DNA of 64,000 bases. It comes from Serratia inhibens. Its GTDB lineage: Bacteria; Pseudomonadota; Gammaproteobacteria; Enterobacterales; Enterobacteriaceae. Within the stretch, counting starts at the first letter, position 1; each line of letters opens with the position of its first letter. Below the pieces are notes generated by a model. The model saw nothing but the letters and a program-made list of their open reading frames with translations, searched no databases and was not told the origin of the DNA. Position numbers and translations under genes: made by a program. The DNA lies in NCBI RefSeq assembly GCF_003591175.1, contig NZ_QYYG01000001.1, forward strand, positions 1,612,001-1,676,000, in the 5' to 3' direction. Shown in pieces: positions 52,678 to 61,173 of this stretch.

Positions 52678-54537
52678 ATGATTACATTAAATGATTATGC
52701 CAACCTGCGCGCCTATACCGGCAGTGAGTCAACCGTAATGATTGAAAATCGCTATCACCACGGCGTATTCCTCCGTGACAGCGCAGACACCACCAGCCTG
52801 GATAATGGTGCCACCCTTCTGATCGACACGCAGAACCGCCGCTGGAAACGTATTATCAATAACGGCGAGTACAGCATCGACTGGTGGTATCAGGCTGGCG
52901 ATGAACTGGATTATTCCCTGACCATTACCCGCGCCAGTGATTTTTTACAGGTTACAGGGGTAGAATGGTCGGATGCGCCAATCCCGACCACACCTGCAGG
53001 CATTACCCTGGTCGGCCCCGGTGGCGTCCGCCGATGTAAAACCACCGCCGATTTAAAATTATGGAAAAACTCTGTCGACTTTAAGGGCACCATTCTAGAT
53101 TTCCGCGGTGCTACTGGCTCCCCCGCCCCCGGCCCAGAAAAGAACCCCCGCCCATACGGAAATGAGTGCGTAAGAGTGATGTATAGTCAGGGTGCACCGG
53201 CGATCTATAACCTGCGCATTGTCGGTACCCCCGGTGCCGAGGCTAACCTGTGTGGCCTGTGCGTTTACAGCGATGCGACAAATATGTATGGCATTCCAGC
53301 CAGCCAGTTGCTGGTGCAAAACGTTTGGCTGACCAACCTCTACAAAGGCATCGTTTTTGGCAACAACGCCTATATCCAGAGCTGGCACAGCATTATGGTT
53401 CGTGGCTGTTGGTGGCCAATTTGGTCCGAAAGCGCATCCAATGCCGGTGAAAAAATCGTGTTCTACAAATGCCTGTTCGGCGACAGCAACAACTATTATC
53501 AAGGCGTTCATTCGTTGGCCTTCCGCGATTGCTCGTTTGACTACAGTGGATTTAACAATGTCGCCGCTCAACAAGCGAATACTAACTACGGGTTATTCGA
53601 TCTCAAGGCCGGTACGCTGGATTTTAAAAACTGTCACTTCGAATGGGGCAATAAAAATTCCCGCAACTCCCGGCCGGTATTTACCAGTGATAACGGCGGT
53701 ACGGTAAAAATCAAGGACAGCCAGTGGCACAGCGTGGAAACCAACGTTACCGATCCCGACAGCACGGTTCCCTATCAATACGTTGAATATTTCTATTTCG
53801 ATAAGTCCAGCGATTTGAGCGGTAAATGCTACATTGACGGTTTCGATCTAGTGAACTCTGACATCAAGAAAGGCTGGTCAAACAACCATATTGAAATGAA
53901 GAGAGTCAGGGCACCCGGCTACATTAATATGTGGCGTTCATTGTATCTTGGGGATGGTGTTAACCACCTACCGGAACCGACCTGGAAGGAAAGTGCCGCA
54001 CTGCGATTGAATAACGTTTACGCCGCCAGTGGTACCCGGATCTCGCAAACCGAAACCTCCGATTTGACGGTGACGCTGCAAAACGGCGTTCTTACCGCCA
54101 CCACCAAAACGGCAGCGGCGGACAAGAAAATCGAAGTTTATTTCCCGATTGAAAAAAACGATCTGGTGTTGTGGCGCACCACATTGGAGAACCTCCAGGG
54201 CCTGAGCAGCATGGATGTCGCCGTTAACACCTATCAGGGTAAATACGAACTTAACGGTAACAGTGGAACCACTACCGTGATGGAAAAAACCTGCCAGTGG
54301 GGGCGAAGCGGCACCGTAACGCCAACTTCACCGACCACCATGACTGCGGATCGTATTACTGCATTGAATTCTGCAGAGTATTTGCCGCTACCGGAAGGTT
54401 ATGTCAATTACGCCCGAATTGTCATCGTCCTGAAAAACTTCGGCGGTAGCGCCAGCAACCCGGCTTCGGTGGACATCACCAAACTGCTGTGTCAGAAGAT
54501 TGATATTGTTTCCCGTAACCCACGTAAATCCTGGTAA
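52678..54537 (+). CDS. Tailspike-like right-handed beta-helix protein
   Basis: A 619-residue protein without a signal peptide. The first 70 residues (LNDYANLRAYTGSESTVMI, then YHHGVFLRDSADTTSLDNG) resemble head- or base-binding domains of phage tailspikes. The middle, about residues 120-400, repeats short strands rich in Asn, Cys and aromatic residues (IYNLRIVG, LLVQNVWLTN, LAFRDCSFDY, LDFKNCHFEW, TVKIKDSQWH), a pattern of parallel beta-helix proteins. The C-terminal 200 residues may form a trimer domain. No phage gene is nearby. It follows the flippase gene. It might be a polysaccharide depolymerase, a captured tailspike or a polymer-binding protein. GAGGA lies before the ATG. Confidence 0.65.
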   Translation: MITLNDYANLRAYTGSESTVMIENRYHHGVFLRDSADTTSLDNGATLLIDTQNRRWKRIINNGEYSIDWWYQAGDELDYSLTITRASDFLQVTGVEWSDAPIPTTPAGITLVGPGGVRRCKTTADLKLWKNSVDFKGTILDFRGATGSPAPGPEKNPRPYGNECVRVMYSQGAPAIYNLRIVGTPGAEANLCGLCVYSDATNMYGIPASQLLVQNVWLTNLYKGIVFGNNAYIQSWHSIMVRGCWWPIWSESASNAGEKIVFYKCLFGDSNNYYQGVHSLAFRDCSFDYSGFNNVAAQQANTNYGLFDLKAGTLDFKNCHFEWGNKNSRNSRPVFTSDNGGTVKIKDSQWHSVETNVTDPDSTVPYQYVEYFYFDKSSDLSGKCYIDGFDLVNSDIKKGWSNNHIEMKRVRAPGYINMWRSLYLGDGVNHLPEPTWKESAALRLNNVYAASGTRISQTETSDLTVTLQNGVLTATTKTAAADKKIEVYFPIEKNDLVLWRTTLENLQGLSSMDVAVNTYQGKYELNGNSGTTTVMEKTCQWGRSGTVTPTSPTTMTADRITALNSAEYLPLPEGYVNYARIVIVLKNFGGSASNPASVDITKLLCQKIDIVSRNPRKSW

Positions 54538-54546
54538 CGCACAAGG

Positions 54547-54575
54547 GTCGCCTCATTAGAGGCGGCTCTTTCCCC
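54547..54575 (+). terminator. Terminator after the tailspike-like gene
   Basis: GTCGCCTC and GAGGCGGC pair (one G-T pair) around a four-base loop and are followed by TCTTT. Confidence 0.7.
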
Positions 54576-54610
54576 CTCATTTAATAACCTTCATTCTCAT
54601 AAACTCGCAC

Positions 54611-54680
54611 GCAAATGCTGCACCCGCGCACTTATCTTCGCCGCACGCCGCTCAGCTCCTGAGTTTCCCCTCAACATCTG
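54611..54680 (+). repeat. Remnant copy of the flippase-gene end
   Basis: GCAAATGC followed by CACTTATCTTCGCCGCAC (54629-54646) repeats the same two blocks at 52392-52399 and 52422-52439 in the end of the flippase gene; the 18-bp block is identical. Short differing segments separate the blocks. This is a scar of duplication or recombination around the tailspike-like gene. Confidence 0.75.
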
Positions 54681-54785
54681 CCCTTGCCACGTTTCCTGGC
54701 AAAGGCAGCCCTCATAATTCATTATGTTAATTTCAGAATTACTAATACAGAAAAAAGCATAATCCGTTTTAGCTTCAATCATCAC

Positions 54786-55382
54786 CTACACAGTCAGCCT
54801 GAAATGCTCCTCGTATTGCTGCCACAGCGCGTTGAACCAACTGTCGTCGCCGCTGCGCCGGTTAATCAGTGCGACGGCGGCCTCACATTGGCTGCGGGCG
54901 ATAGCCAACAGCCCGGCGTCGCCTTGCTGCAACACGCACAGCAAGCGCGACATCTCTACCAGGTACTGGCGCGCAAAGGTCAGCTCGTAGTCGGTGATGT
55001 TTTTGCTGTTGTCGATCAGATCGCACAGCTTGATGGTTTGCGCTTCCGGGCAGGCCAACGCACTGTGTTGCAGGTTGGTATTCTTGCGGTGCAACCGCTC
55101 ACCGCCGTAACCGCGAGTTTGCACGTCGGTCAGCATCTCCACGTACCTTTCGACCGTAGGGCCGAACTCGCGGCGGATATCCGCCAGGGTCACCGGGGTG
55201 TCTTCCACCGTATCATGCAGCCAGGCGGCGGCGATCATTTCCGGCGTAGGATCCGCCTGCTGCAACAGCGCCACCACAGCGGTGGGGTGAACGATATAAG
55301 GCTCGCCGGTAAACTTGCGCTTCTGCTTGCAGCTCTCGTGTGCCGCCGTGGCGAACCGCCGGGCTTTTTGCGTTAAATCCAT
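54786..55382 (-). CDS. HD-domain protein, small alarmone hydrolase-like
   Basis: A 198-residue protein consisting of one HD domain of the SpoT/MESH1 type. The metal-site residues are in place: H32 in IVHPTAVV, H56-D57 in AWLHDTVEDT, E60-D61, and D121 in KLCDLIDNSKN. There is no synthetase, TGS or ACT domain, so it may hydrolyse (p)ppGpp or related magic-spot nucleotides by itself in the cytoplasm. AAGGAG lies five bases before the ATG. No toxic synthetase gene is adjacent. Confidence 0.85.
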   Translation of the reverse strand: MDLTQKARRFATAAHESCKQKRKFTGEPYIVHPTAVVALLQQADPTPEMIAAAWLHDTVEDTPVTLADIRREFGPTVERYVEMLTDVQTRGYGGERLHRKNTNLQHSALACPEAQTIKLCDLIDNSKNITDYELTFARQYLVEMSRLLCVLQQGDAGLLAIARSQCEAAVALINRRSGDDSWFNALWQQYEEHFRLTV

Positions 55383-55454
55383 GCTGACTCCTTATCTGAA
55401 TATCCCCATTTTAACGGCGATCATCCGGGGTAAGAGAGTCTGTTTGGTTATGAG

Positions 55455-56315
55455 TTATACCGGTTTCAAATGCAGCACCACAGCGCCGGCCAATACCGTT
55501 AATACCCCCAGCCACTGCAAGCCGGAAAGCCGTTCGCGCAACAAAAGCGCGCCCAACAGCGCGGCGATGCCGCCGGACAGCGTGCTGAGCACGGTAACGA
55601 CAGCCACCGAGCCCGCCCCGGCCCCCACGGCAAAGGCGGTAAAACCGCCCAAACTCAGCAGGCTGGCGGCCAGCAACAGCCCGCCTTGCCGCCAACTGGG
55701 CCGTGCAACCAGCGCCCGTCGGTCAGTGTTCAGGATCAACACCGCCGCCAACCCGACCGTGTAGCCGAGCCACAGACTGACGCGTGCCCCCAGCACCGGC
55801 AGCGTGTATTTTCCCTGCAACCAAAAACCGGCACCGTAACCGAGCGCAGCCATCAACGAGAAGGCGACGGAGGGCCATGCCGAACCGGATTTTTCAGGCT
55901 GGCGGCCCGGCTCCATCGCGCTGAGTATCACCCCAAACAGACATACCGCCAGCCCGGCCAGCGTCAGTGCGCCAAGCCGTTCGCCACCGAGCCAGGATAA
56001 CAGCGTGGTCACCACGCCGTAGCTGGTGACCAAGGGTGCTACCAGCGCCGCCTTGCCGATGGCAAAAGCCTGGGACAGCGCCAAGGTTGCGCCCACCGTC
56101 AGGCCGGCGGCCAGCAGCGCCAACCCCCAAACCCTGCCCGACGCCGCAAAGGCGGGAATGGCGGTGGTCAGCAACAATGCGCTCAGAATGACAAAACCGA
56201 TCGCCTGGGAGAAGAATACCGCCCTGCGCACCCCCACCGCCCGCGCGTTGATGCCGATCAAAAAATCCGTGCTGCCCCAGCACAGCGCGGCGGCTAACCC
56301 CATGAATATATCCAC
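55455..56315 (-). CDS. EamA/DMT-family transporter
   Basis: A 286-residue inner-membrane transporter with about ten helices. The first repeat begins GLAAALCWGSTDFLIGINAR and the second SLMAALGYGAGFWLQGKY; the ending LSGLQWLGVLTVLAGAVVLH is typical of EamA. The open frame extends to 56732, but GGGAG lies six bases before a GTG at 56315, so I chose that start. It is divergent from a LysR gene that probably regulates it. Substrate unknown. Confidence 0.86.
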   Translation of the reverse strand: MDIFMGLAAALCWGSTDFLIGINARAVGVRRAVFFSQAIGFVILSALLLTTAIPAFAASGRVWGLALLAAGLTVGATLALSQAFAIGKAALVAPLVTSYGVVTTLLSWLGGERLGALTLAGLAVCLFGVILSAMEPGRQPEKSGSAWPSVAFSLMAALGYGAGFWLQGKYTLPVLGARVSLWLGYTVGLAAVLILNTDRRALVARPSWRQGGLLLAASLLSLGGFTAFAVGAGAGSVAVVTVLSTLSGGIAALLGALLLRERLSGLQWLGVLTVLAGAVVLHLKPV

Positions 56316-56396
56316 CCAATTCTCCCGTCCGATTCGTTGACAAAAAGTAAGAGAAAAATCGCTTGTGGAACATCGATAGATTGGCAATATGGTTGA

Positions 56397-57332
56397 ATGA
56401 AACTCAAGCTGAACGCTCAACCACGCCTGCCGTCGCTGAAAGCCTTGCATACCTTCGAGGTGGCGGCGCGCTGCGCCAGTTTTACCGAGGCGGCGGAGCA
56501 GTTGAACGTCACGTTGGGGGCAGTCAGCCGCCAGATACGCCAGTTGGAGAATGAACTGGGCGTTGAACTGTTTCACCGCAAGGGCAATGCGGTAGCGCTC
56601 AACGACACCGGCAAACGGTTGGCCACCGACGTCACCCGTGCGCTGACGCTGCTGCAAAAAGCCAGCGATCGCGCCCGGCCGGCGCAACAGCAGACGCTGA
56701 AACTGACCTGCACGCTGGGCATTGCCAGCCACTGGCTGGCGGCGCGTTTACCGGCGCTGCGCCACGCCGATCCTGATGTCTCGCTGGTGTTGGACGCCAA
56801 CGAAAGCCTGCGCGATTTAGCCAGCGGCGAAGCGGACATCGCCATCCGTTACAGCCCCACCGCCAACCCGCCGCCGCATTCCCGCGAACTGTTGGCCGAT
56901 GCCTTTGCGCCACTGGCAAGCCCCGCCTTTCTTGCCGCGCACCCTGCGTTCAGCCTCGCCGATCTCCCGCAGGCCCCCTTGATTCATTCGCCGTGGAAGG
57001 ATGCGCAAGGGCTGGGCGCCGCCGGCTGGCAAGACTGGTTCGCCGCCTTTGGCGCAGGCGCGGCGGCACCGCGCGGCATCCTCACCGTTAACAGCGTTGG
57101 CCATGCGTTGCAGGAAGCGATGGAAGGCAACGGTATCGTGCTCGGCAGCCTGGCGGTGGCGCAGGATGCGTTAGCCGCAGGCAAGCTGGTGCCGGTGTTT
57201 GGCGAGCACGGGCAGTTGCCCTGCGCCTATCAATATCGCCTGTGCTGGGCGGACAGCGCGTTCGTTAGCACCACCACCCGCCGCTGGGTGAATCTGCTGC
57301 TGCAAGCGGCAGGCAAACCCCCGGCATTCTGA
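56397..57332 (+). CDS. LysR-family regulator (GcvA-like)
   Basis: A 311-residue LTTR with a GcvA-like N terminus (LPSLKALHTFEVAARCASFT, EAAEQLNVTLGAVSRQIRQL). The effector domain has LKLTCTLGIASHWLAARL, SGEADIAIRYSP and EGNGIVLGSLAVAQDALAAG. It is divergent from the EamA transporter gene across 81 bases and is the likely regulator. The ATG at 56397 lacks a strong ribosome-binding site. An N-acetyltransferase gene follows on the same strand. Confidence 0.9.
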   Translation: MKLKLNAQPRLPSLKALHTFEVAARCASFTEAAEQLNVTLGAVSRQIRQLENELGVELFHRKGNAVALNDTGKRLATDVTRALTLLQKASDRARPAQQQTLKLTCTLGIASHWLAARLPALRHADPDVSLVLDANESLRDLASGEADIAIRYSPTANPPPHSRELLADAFAPLASPAFLAAHPAFSLADLPQAPLIHSPWKDAQGLGAAGWQDWFAAFGAGAAAPRGILTVNSVGHALQEAMEGNGIVLGSLAVAQDALAAGKLVPVFGEHGQLPCAYQYRLCWADSAFVSTTTRRWVNLLLQAAGKPPAF

Positions 57333-57407
57333 CGCAGCACGTATTGCGCCCACAGCAGTGAAAAATCCAACTATTTTATAATCAATTTTTTTGCTGCGAG
57401 ACAAACC

Positions 57408-58169
57408 GTGGATAGACAACGCTACCTGCAACATATTGGATTCGCAGGCATCCCCCAGGCTGACCTCCTGACGCTGCAACAATTGCACCGCTGCCATATG
57501 CTGAGCGTGCCCTTTGAAAACCTGAGCATTATTTATCGCCAGGGCATTCATCTGGAAGAACCGGCGCTGTTCAATAAAATTGTCGAGCGCAACCGCGGCG
57601 GCTTTTGCTATGAGCTGAACCGGCTGTTTGCCGCGCTGTTGAAGGACATCGGCTTTAACGTGCAGTTTATTTCCGGCGAGATCCGCGCCCGCGACGGCAG
57701 CTTCGGCGCGCCCTTCGACCATATGGCGCTGAAGGTGGAGCTGGATCAGCCGTATCTGGTGGACGTGGGGTTTGGCGACTCGTTCCTGACGCCGCTGAAA
57801 ATCACCACCACCGAGCAGCAACCGCAGACCAGCGGCACCTTCCATTTAGAACAGGAAGGCGAGACCTACTATCTGGAACGCAGAAACGGCGACAATCGCT
57901 CGCATGCCAAAACCCTGTACCGTTTTACCCTGCAAGCCCGTGAGCCGAGTGAGTTCGACGGCATGTGCCACTACCACAGCACCTCGCCGCAGTCGCATTT
58001 CACCCAGCGGCTGGTGTGCTCGCGGCCAACGGAAAATGGCCGGGTGACCCTCAGCGAGAACAAACTGATTATCACCGAAGATCACCAGCGCCATGAATCG
58101 ACGCTGCATTCCGAAGAAGAACGGCGTGCAACGCTGATGCGCTATTTTGGGATTGATTTGGAAAATTGA
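57408..58169 (+). CDS. Arylamine N-acetyltransferase
   Basis: A 253-residue enzyme of the NAT family, starting with GTG. The catalytic triad is C67 in RGGFCYELN, H105 in FDHMAL and D119 in VDVGFGDS. It moves an acetyl group from acetyl-CoA to arylamines and hydrazines by a Cys-acetyl intermediate in the cytoplasm. The N-terminal MLSVPFENLSI segment and the C terminus without an insertion match bacterial NhoA-type enzymes, though it is shorter than the 281-residue NhoA. It may be co-transcribed with the LysR gene 75 bases upstream. Confidence 0.93.
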   Translation: MDRQRYLQHIGFAGIPQADLLTLQQLHRCHMLSVPFENLSIIYRQGIHLEEPALFNKIVERNRGGFCYELNRLFAALLKDIGFNVQFISGEIRARDGSFGAPFDHMALKVELDQPYLVDVGFGDSFLTPLKITTTEQQPQTSGTFHLEQEGETYYLERRNGDNRSHAKTLYRFTLQAREPSEFDGMCHYHSTSPQSHFTQRLVCSRPTENGRVTLSENKLIITEDHQRHESTLHSEEERRATLMRYFGIDLEN

Positions 58170-58174
58170 GAATA

Positions 58175-58301
58175 TATACCCAAAATAATTGGAGTTGTAT
58201 TGAGGCGGCCAGTCTGGAAGTCCCCAGGAGCATAGATAACTATGTGACTGGGGCGCACAGGCGCAGCCAACAAAGATACAGCTTCAAGTATGACGGGTAT
58301 A
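58175..58301. mobile_element. MITE-like element with TATACCC ends
   Basis: A 127-bp element bounded by TATACCC and GGGTATA. Inside are nested inverted repeats CCCCAG...CTGGGG and CATAG-ATAA-CTATG, so the transcript could fold strongly. No ORF. The right end resembles that of the element at 46525-46725. Elements like this are dispersed in Serratia and Yersinia genomes, as I recall. Confidence 0.7.
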
Positions 58302-58546
58302 ACCGTGCCGGATGATGTGCTTCATCCGCTAAAGAGCTGCACCTAATCGTGCTACAGGTGAAGAGCATGCAGAGCGCCGACACGCCGTGAATCCGTCTAT
58401 GCGCTCAACGGTCAGCTAACCTGCATGTTCCTCACCTGTCTCAAGCTCAGGGTGTCGCGGTATTAAACGCCGTTATTTAGCGAAAACGGATCTGACGAAG
58501 GGAAAATAGGTGAAAGATCCGCAATGCTCCGGCTATGCACCGGGTT
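58302..58546. other. Intergenic stretch without recognised gene
   Basis: This 245-base stretch carries no supported ORF. It contains palindromic pieces similar to other enteric intergenic repeats (around GTGAATCCGTC at 58388), possibly a second degenerate repeat element. Confidence 0.4.
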
Positions 58547-58702
58547 TTAGTTTTTCTCGGCTAATAAAATGCTCGCAAATACGCCTTCCATTTCGCTCAC
58601 TTTCTTTATAAATTCCTCTGGTGAATACACCACCCCGGCGTGTGCAATATAGTGCAGCGCCATTTCGCGAGATTTTTGCAACACCCATTGAGTTCTTAAC
58701 AT
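58547..58702 (-). CDS. Small protein of unknown function (51 residues)
   Basis: A short gene reading MLRTQWVLQKSREMALHYIA, then HAGVVYSPEEFIKKVSEMEG and FASILLAEKN. AAGGA lies seven bases before the ATG. The composition (mixed amphipathic helix, charged C terminus) looks coding, although I do not know a family. It lies 62 bases beyond the stop of the LuxR-type gene on the same strand and could be co-transcribed with it. Confidence 0.6.
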   Translation of the reverse strand: MLRTQWVLQKSREMALHYIAHAGVVYSPEEFIKKVSEMEGVFASILLAEKN

Positions 58703-58764
58703 ACTAACATCCTTCTATAATAAAAATAAAAACGCCATTCAAACAGCAGGCATTCGCTACAGGG

Positions 58765-59322
58765 TTAATTAAATAATTTCGACAGTTTAACCAAAGAATA
58801 GGGAGTGTTATCTAAACCCAACTTTCTCAGCGCGTTGATTTTTTGGCTGCTGATGGTTTTGATACTTTTCCTTGTTCTAAATGCAATCTTTGTGGGGCTC
58901 ATGCCCAATATGATAAGTTTTAGCACATTATACTCGATAAAAGATAAAACCTCGCGACTCCCTTGAATGCCGGAAAAGTCCCCTCCCCCTATGATTTCGC
59001 GTTCAAACACCTCAACGCCTGCATCCTCCTCGATAAACCTAAGCGTTTTCATGGATAAATACTCCATGATTGCGATAACCCGCTTTTGCGCAATGAAGAT
59101 GATATCCCGATGTCCGTAAAAATGCGCATTTCTTAGCAAGGGTAAAATGGTTGGGTAATCGTCATCGGTAACATGAATTAACACTATCGCCTGATTAACA
59201 TTACCCTCACTTAAATCATCCGGTCCGATAAACGCCATTTCATAGCCTGTTTTATTTTCAAACACGGCCTTTAATGCCAGCCTCGTGAACTGGCATTGAC
59301 TCATCAATAATATTTTTTTCAT
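58765..59322 (-). CDS. LuxR-type DNA-binding regulator
   Basis: A 185-residue protein. The C-terminal helix-turn-helix is of LuxR/FixJ type (residues about 125-180: LSFIEYNVLKLIILGMSPTK, IAFRTRKSIKTISSQKINAL). The N-terminal 115 residues look like a degenerate receiver domain without a clear phosphorylation pocket, as in RcsA/EcpR/FimW-like regulators. The frame is open to 59520, but the ATG at 59322 starts the domain (MKKILLMSQC). It sits in a cluster of surface genes on the same strand and may regulate them. Confidence 0.8.
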   Translation of the reverse strand: MKKILLMSQCQFTRLALKAVFENKTGYEMAFIGPDDLSEGNVNQAIVLIHVTDDDYPTILPLLRNAHFYGHRDIIFIAQKRVIAIMEYLSMKTLRFIEEDAGVEVFEREIIGGGDFSGIQGSREVLSFIEYNVLKLIILGMSPTKIAFRTRKSIKTISSQKINALRKLGLDNTPYSLVKLSKLFN

Positions 59323-59386
59323 TTCGGTCAATACGCTAAAGAGTAAAAAAACTTCTGGAGTAGACAGTGATTTATACCTATCGCTG

Positions 59387-61093
59387 TCAGAAGGTTGAGC
59401 GCGCAAACCGCCTGTCATGGGGAAACAATAACGCCGCCTCGTACCGCAGTTCATCGGCCCGAACATATTGTTGCTGTTGATACAAGATAACCAACAGGTT
59501 GGCGTAAACGTTTTTATCAATGCGGTGATTCAGATAACGCTGCGCCCATTGGGCATAGGTTTCCAGCCGCTGCTCGTCACGCGTTCGGTTAAAGGCAAGC
59601 AACCCCGCCAACTGGCGATCAAACTGCAGGCGATCGTCATGCATCCAACTGGCCCAGCCCGGCAATGCCTCCACCTGCCGCATATCCTGCAACCCGCCGC
59701 GCTCCGCCTGGGTCAATACCCGCGCGCTGTAAAACCCGGTCGCCATGACGAACAGCGCCGCCAGTGACAGGGCCAGCATCGGCAGTCGCCAAGGTTTTAA
59801 CCCACAGCCGGCGCCAAGGCGCGGGCCGACCAGCCGATCGAGCATTGCCAGCAAAAGCAGGAACACCAGCCAGTGTAGCGCCGACAGGTAAAACGGGTAT
59901 TCGGTTTGGCTATGCAGCGTAATCGGCAGCAGCGCTACACACAATGCCAGTGCCTCGCCCGCCGATGCTTTGCCGCAGGCAAAGGTCCGCTTGTCATGCC
60001 AGCGGGCGCGGGCCAGCAGTTTGATGCCCGCCCATACCAGCAGCAGCATCCCCAACAGCGCGACCACGCCCCCTTCCACCCACCACAGCAGCAATTCGTT
60101 ATGCGGATGACGCGCAATTTCAGTCACTGCCGTGGGCGGCGTTTGGTTAATGCGAAAATGCTGAAAACTGTACTCAAAACCGCCGTAACCCCAGCCAAGC
60201 AGCGGTTTTTCGGCGATCATCGCCAGCGTATCGCGCAGCATGGTGTAGCGCGCATGGTTGGAGCCGGCATGGCTGGCGTAGCGCAATGCACCGCCCAGCT
60301 CACTCCCCCACCACAGCACCAGCACGCCCACCAGGGTGCCGCCGGCCATCAGCAGTGAAGCAATGGCGATAACCTGCGGATAACGGCGGCAAAAGCACAG
60401 AACAAACAGCCCCAACACCAGGGCACCCGCCAGCCAGCCGGTGCGGGATTGCACCCACACCAGCACCATCGGCAGCAATAGCAACACCACGGCCAGGGCA
60501 CGGCGACGCCAGCATTCTGCTCGCGGGTTTAGTAAGTGGAATCCCGGCAGCACAAATGCTGCCTGCGCCAGCGCCAAACCGGTGGCGATAAAACTTGCCA
60601 ACACGTTAGGTTGCTGGAACATGCCAAAGGCGCGCGGATTACCGGATGGGATCCAGGATTGTGCAATCGCGGGCGCAAACAGCTGCAACAGCACGATTAA
60701 CGCCTGAACCGCCGCCGCCGATAAAATCACATACAACACCGCATGGCGCTGGCGTGCGGTCATGCGCACCTGCAGCCAGGTGAAATAGAACGCTGCCCCG
60801 GCACATAAGCCGGCCAACCGCCAAATGGCAGTGCTTTGCCATTCGGGCCGGGTAAATATAACCGGCAGTACCAACAGCAAACAGACGGCTATTATTGCGC
60901 GACAGGTCGGCGTTATCACAACCCGGCGCAGCGGTGTTGCCCGCCAGCAAATACCCATTAATAGGGCCCCGCCGCCGTAGACCAGCAAATTAAACGGCAA
61001 CGCCAATCCAATACCGCCGGGGTTGGGGAGATATATTGCCAGCGGAATAAAAAGCAAAAATATAAATAAGAAAAAAATACGATCGAATATCAT
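59387..61093 (-). CDS. PglL-like O-oligosaccharyltransferase
   Basis: A 568-residue membrane protein with about 12 helices, of the Wzy_C/PglL group. The conserved periplasmic-loop motif is H329-P-H331-N332 with E340 (HPHNELLLWWVEGG), preceded by SRTGWLAGAL and LLGWGYGGFEYSF. A C-terminal domain of about 150 residues (residues 420-568) corresponds to the Wzy_C_2/DUF3366 region of pilin-type O-OTases. Such enzymes transfer lipid-linked glycans to Ser/Thr of secreted proteins. WaaL ligase is the main alternative, but the C-terminal domain argues for PglL. The next genes encode pilin-like secreted proteins, possible substrates. Confidence 0.8.
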   Translation of the reverse strand: MIFDRIFFLFIFLLFIPLAIYLPNPGGIGLALPFNLLVYGGGALLMGICWRATPLRRVVITPTCRAIIAVCLLLVLPVIFTRPEWQSTAIWRLAGLCAGAAFYFTWLQVRMTARQRHAVLYVILSAAAVQALIVLLQLFAPAIAQSWIPSGNPRAFGMFQQPNVLASFIATGLALAQAAFVLPGFHLLNPRAECWRRRALAVVLLLLPMVLVWVQSRTGWLAGALVLGLFVLCFCRRYPQVIAIASLLMAGGTLVGVLVLWWGSELGGALRYASHAGSNHARYTMLRDTLAMIAEKPLLGWGYGGFEYSFQHFRINQTPPTAVTEIARHPHNELLLWWVEGGVVALLGMLLLVWAGIKLLARARWHDKRTFACGKASAGEALALCVALLPITLHSQTEYPFYLSALHWLVFLLLLAMLDRLVGPRLGAGCGLKPWRLPMLALSLAALFVMATGFYSARVLTQAERGGLQDMRQVEALPGWASWMHDDRLQFDRQLAGLLAFNRTRDEQRLETYAQWAQRYLNHRIDKNVYANLLVILYQQQQYVRADELRYEAALLFPHDRRFARSTF

Positions 61094-61173
61094 AAAAAAC
61101 CTGGAGACATTAGAAAAAATGGCGTTAGAAATAACGCCATTGAGATTATGAAAATATCAGCTAAGCGTAAAAC

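Noticed and set aside
50138-54537. A full O-antigen or capsule locus
   Set aside because: Only a flippase and an ATP-grasp gene are present; no glycosyltransferase, polymerase, nucleotide-sugar or export genes.
52678-54537. A prophage remnant around the tailspike-like gene
   Set aside because: No capsid, tail, integrase, lysis or attachment sites were seen; the flanking genes are not phage genes.
55455-56732. Long form of the EamA transporter gene, starting at 56732
   Set aside because: The first 140 residues would be antisense to the divergent LysR gene; the GTG at 56315 has a good ribosome-binding site and starts the first membrane helix.
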